DNA from: Sipunculus nudus
Lineage: Eukaryota > Annelida > Sipuncula > Golfingiida > Sipunculidae
Reading direction: 5' to 3'
Assembly (NCBI GenBank): GCA_026874595.1
Contig: CM049309.1
Location: 51,930,079-51,994,078 of the forward strand
DNA length: 64,000 bases
Shown here piece after piece: positions 47,701 to 64,000 of this stretch. The position numbers and the translations under genes are program-made. Positions within the stretch are counted from its first letter, which is position 1. Each line of letters begins with the position of its first letter. The notes beneath the pieces were generated by a model. It made no database searches and was not told where the DNA came from. It saw only the letters and a program-made list of their open reading frames with translations.

Positions 47701-49360
47701 GGGGGGGGGATGTTAGTGAGGTTTACCATTAGCTGGTCATGGTTAGCCAGTTGAACACTTGATACGTTTTAAATGCCTCTTTAAGAACTGCTACAGCTGA
47801 GTCGCAATGAACCTAGTTAATTAAATTCTTATGATTTCAGGGGGGAAATACATTCTTTGATCCTGAGAAATAGAAAAGGAAATAAGTATTTAATTATGCA
47901 TTAAATTGATTAACAATACTTTCTGCCATCCCAGTAAACCTGTTTTTTATTTATTTTTTAGGTTAGACAAAAAAATATTTTGCACCAAGGAGAGAAATAA
48001 GCAATTGCTTAAATGCCATTATTAATTGTAAAGAAAATAAATGATTTGATTTCATTTTACTGATATAAATTTTAAACGGAATATGAGAAACAGGTCCACA
48101 CTTGACAACATTTTTCCACAATCCTCTTGAAATGGGCATGGTAGGGAAAAGTGATGTTGTCATAATAGATGTTACATACAAAAGAGGGACCACTACAATC
48201 ACAGGATCAGTGATAAAATTTTACTGACCTCTCCTTACAGTTAACTGGGGTTAAGCTTGCATTTGCCTCACGCATGAGTATCACAGTTTATTTCCTTTGA
48301 TGTTATTTTAGGCCTACCCCCACAGGTTCATCTTGCAATATGCTTTTGCCCCAAGATTTTTCCAGCAATTAAAGTATGACCCCTAAATGTTTGACGGGTG
48401 GTGAAAACTGAAACAGACCATAACTAGGTCTACATGACTTTTTTTTTTAATTTGTCTCACAAAGGCTGAAGTGATTAATGTATATTTCATTCCTGCAAAA
48501 AGCATTAATTTTCGATGGAATTAAAATATGTGTTCCAAAAAAGTCATTTTGCACAACGTAAATTTACTAATTTATATATATATATGTGAATGTGACAAGA
48601 GGGTGCAAATGATGCCTCTTTCCCTTTCTGTGGGTAGGCCTATACAAAGTTTGGATAGAAAACTTTCTGAAATTGTTTATAGCCCTATTTCTCCACACAA
48701 GATGGGTTAATCAGGTCTCTGTCATTCCCGTCACAATTCTCTCAGCAAATTGTTTTCCTATTGACCAGGGTTTTACAACAAGCTGACTAATTGACCTATA
48801 ACAGCCCATATGCTCCGCCCGTTTTACCCAGTTATTATAATGAGCCCCTAAAGCTCCTACACAGGTCTTCCATGTTCATAGTTACAACCGCTGTTTATAA
48901 GACAATAGTGATGTCACGAAGGTTGATGAAACATGAGGTCGCATTGACTGACGTCATCAACATGAATAACTGTTCTCCATTGTTGAATATATTGCAGTCA
49001 TTGTGAACTGTCTTGCCATATTTTGGATTATTTGTCTCATACAAATTACATGCAAGGTAAGACATTATTATTCACTTGGTAGTTGGAGGAATGGCTCCTG
49101 CAACCATCAGTTGGCCTAGAACTTTTTATACTGTCTCTTTTATAAAAAAATATCCCAAAAACAATCCGACATGGGTACTGGTAGAGACTACACATGTTCT
49201 GTTTGGCAGAGCTCTGCCAAATTATGCAGATGTTGTGCCTGTCAGATGATTGATAGTTCACAATGCTAATGGTCACTTGATTGGTTGCTTTTATGTCCAA
49301 TGCTTTTGATTATTCATTGAATGAATATGCAAATAAGGTCACATAGAATTCATGGATAGG
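47700..49360. other. Upstream region, no recognised gene
   Basis: A G run at 47701-47709, then AT-rich sequence with no repeat family I can name. It would be intronic or intergenic depending on where the RNF111-like transcript starts. Confidence 0.4.
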
Positions 49361-49439
49361 TCAATTGGTTCAGTATGAGGCAGTGGATAAAATTTCCTTG
49401 GCCCCCAACATGTTTATTAGAACCCACAGTTTGTGTAAG

Positions 49440-49860
49440 ACCCTTGTTTCAGCGCCCCATTTTTATCTTTGTCAAAGCCAAGCCAAAAGAAGTATACGCT
49501 CATCGAGCAGCTACAGGTTGCTGCGGTCAAGACCTCAGCCCTGTGCGCTCCCTAAGCATGTTCTCTGAGCCAACAGTCGCAGTGCCACGCCAAGCCAAGC
49601 AAGGAGCGATAGAGGGCGCCATCTTCTCTCCTGGGTTGGAGTCTTTGTTAGAAAGCTACAGCATCCACAGCCACAAAGCCCGAAGCAACCCGCATTCCCT
49701 CTACCGATCCCAAGCAGCGGAGACCCAGCCGTGCCATTCGAGAACCAAACTTGATCCTTGAGAACGACCCTTTCTTCGAGTCGCAAAGCCCTTTTACTTG
49801 CGATTTCGGTCATTTGGACCGTTAAACCAGTTTCCCAGTTATGCAAGTTAACAAGTTTTT
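49440..49860 (+). other. GC-richer stretch upstream of the RNF111-like gene, unclassified
   Basis: Distinctly richer in C and G than its surroundings. Two overlapping frames read through it; one ends RRPSRAIREPNLILENDPFF with a stop at about 49826, in the style of a retroelement Pol C terminus, followed by AAACTGGGGTGATGTA. It also contains GGCGCCATCTT (49615-49625), a YY1-type site in reverse. It may be a 5' exon/promoter or a decayed LTR-element 3' end; I cannot decide. Confidence 0.35.
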
Positions 49861-50248
49861 TCGTCATCGGCATTTTGTTTAAAACTGGGGTGATGTATTA
49901 TATTGGTTTGTTCAAAGTTACACTTTTTATTTAGAAGATATTAATAACTGATAAAAAACATGAAAATGTGCAATCAGGTCTAGTATTGTACTGCAGTAGG
50001 GCCTCCAGTTCACTTTTTATCTTTAAATGTAGACTCGTTGATCATGGACTTAATTAGGACTTTCACTCATACTCTGAGGTCAGGAAATGAGAAATCAGCT
50101 CAACTCATGTATAACACAAGTTATTTTCTAAGGTATCAATTTGAAAACACACTATGAGTGCACTTTTTATGTCATTTTCTCTATGTGCATATTTTTTTTA
50201 ATGTTCATACTTTTGGTATTTGCGTAATACATCATTTATCTTGAAGAT

Positions 50249-62942
<12,694 letters not shown>

Positions 62943-64000
62943 GTGAGTACCTTGTTACATCAATAGACTTTATCCACCACACTGGTGCCACCTGGCAACA
63001 ATGGCTGACACTGAATGTTTGGGTTGTGAATATTGACAGGAAAGATAAAACTTTACTATATTTAAAATGATAAAAGTAAAAATGTTCCTTATCTTTTATA
63101 TCAAGGTTTTGATGCAGCCTGTTTTGTATTCTATATTCACTTAATAATAAATCAGCAATACTAGCTCACTTGACCAAAACACAAAAGTTTTCATTACTAA
63201 TTGTGATGATGCCCCTGGAAAAGATATATTATTATTGATTGAAATGGATACAGTGAGTTTTTTATAATTAATTGTCTGTGACACTGTTGCTTTTCAATTA
63301 ACGTGCTATTGGTAAAAGTGCAAGATAAGAGACCTACCCAAAAGATCATTTGGTGACAGTGGGCGGCCCTTATTTTTGCCCAAGTAACATGACTGCAGGC
63401 AGTGGCTTGGTGTCGGCAGGCCCTCAGGTCTGTTTTTGGGTCAAATAAAAATATGCTGAGCATACTTCATGAGAGATATAGCCGCAAGCCCCGAGATGAA
63501 AGGACAAATGCACCAGCTATGTGTAAGTTTACAGTGAAAAAGGCCTCCTTGGCCCTGGGAAGGCTGGTTGGGTAGCTGAAGGGCAGATCTTTTATACTGC
63601 ATCTTTGCCGTGCCATGTTCATCATATGGATCTTTTCACTTGATCAAGATTTAATGACACTTGGTTGACTTTCCTATTGTAACTAGTTTTACTGATTTTG
63701 CCATTTTGACGTTTAACTTTTCATATGTGACATACTATCTTATTAACTGTTACTCAGTTCTGATACTAAATAAGTTCTAATGTAAGCTGGGAGATGCATC
63801 TGATGGTTTTCATATTCATTGAAAGCAAAAGTGAAAATTTCTCATGTTTCAACTCACCAGAGAATGTGGTCCTTAAGTCAACATACTGCTATTTATCATA
63901 CCGTTTTTAAAAGGGATAAGGACCAAGGGTCATATTGCTACCAAGAGAAGCTGAAAGCATCCGGGCTCTCACTTACTCTTGTATTTTCCTATGAAACAAA
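62943..64000. other. Intron of RNF111-like gene, no recognised content
   Basis: AT-rich sequence without exon, RNA gene or repeat family that I recognise up to the window edge. Confidence 0.4.

Noticed and set aside
49375..49761. 128-codon open frame upstream of the RNF111-like gene
   Set aside because: No domain, an overlapping competing frame, and no splice link to the next exon; listed only as an unclassified GC-richer stretch.

Overview
The window is animal nuclear DNA: three intron-rich, spliced protein-coding genes, long AT-rich introns and intergenic stretches, and a very dense load of transposable elements. The repeat style (arrays carrying GGTCAAAGGTCAAGGTCA, GGTGGCGCCACC palindromes, TGTC/GGAC tetranucleotide tracts, TIR elements, a Ty3/Gypsy copy) and the protein sequences suggest a lophotrochozoan, most likely a mollusc such as a bivalve. 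That is an inference; no database was searched.

Layout. (1) 342-20590, + strand: the 3' part of a POGZ-like C2H2 zinc-finger gene. I could assemble 15 coding exons with consistent phase (1189 codons plus stop). They give the paired fingers and the HP1-binding-type finger region of POGZ, then a long acidic Ser/Glu/Asp tail and a His/Arg/Gly/Tyr-rich C terminus. The transposase domain of vertebrate POGZ is absent. (2) 22-36.4 kb: no gene, but a large nested repeat landscape. It includes a 24.3-29.6 kb array whose units carry near-consensus CTCF motifs, and repeat units ending in Helitron-like 3' termini. (3) 36737-47259, - strand: a complete four-exon ALG13 gene (164 aa). A 4841-bp Ty3/Gypsy element with identical 110-bp LTRs and an open 1389-codon Gag-Pol frame sits antisense in its last intron. 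(4) From 50249 to the right edge, + strand: the 5' part of an RNF111/Arkadia-like SUMO-targeted ubiquitin ligase gene (eight exons, several SUMO-interacting motifs, His-rich segments). The RING domain would lie beyond the window. Its larger introns hold separate TIR elements or repeats, including one with a 5S rRNA-derived segment.

The genes do not form an operon. The POGZ-like gene and ALG13 converge on the 22-36 kb repeat block. ALG13 and the RNF111-like gene diverge from about 47.3-50.2 kb, where a candidate non-coding first exon and a YY1-like motif are visible. POGZ-like proteins act in chromatin, ALG13 in dolichol-linked glycan synthesis at the ER, and RNF111 in SUMO/TGF-beta-linked ubiquitination.
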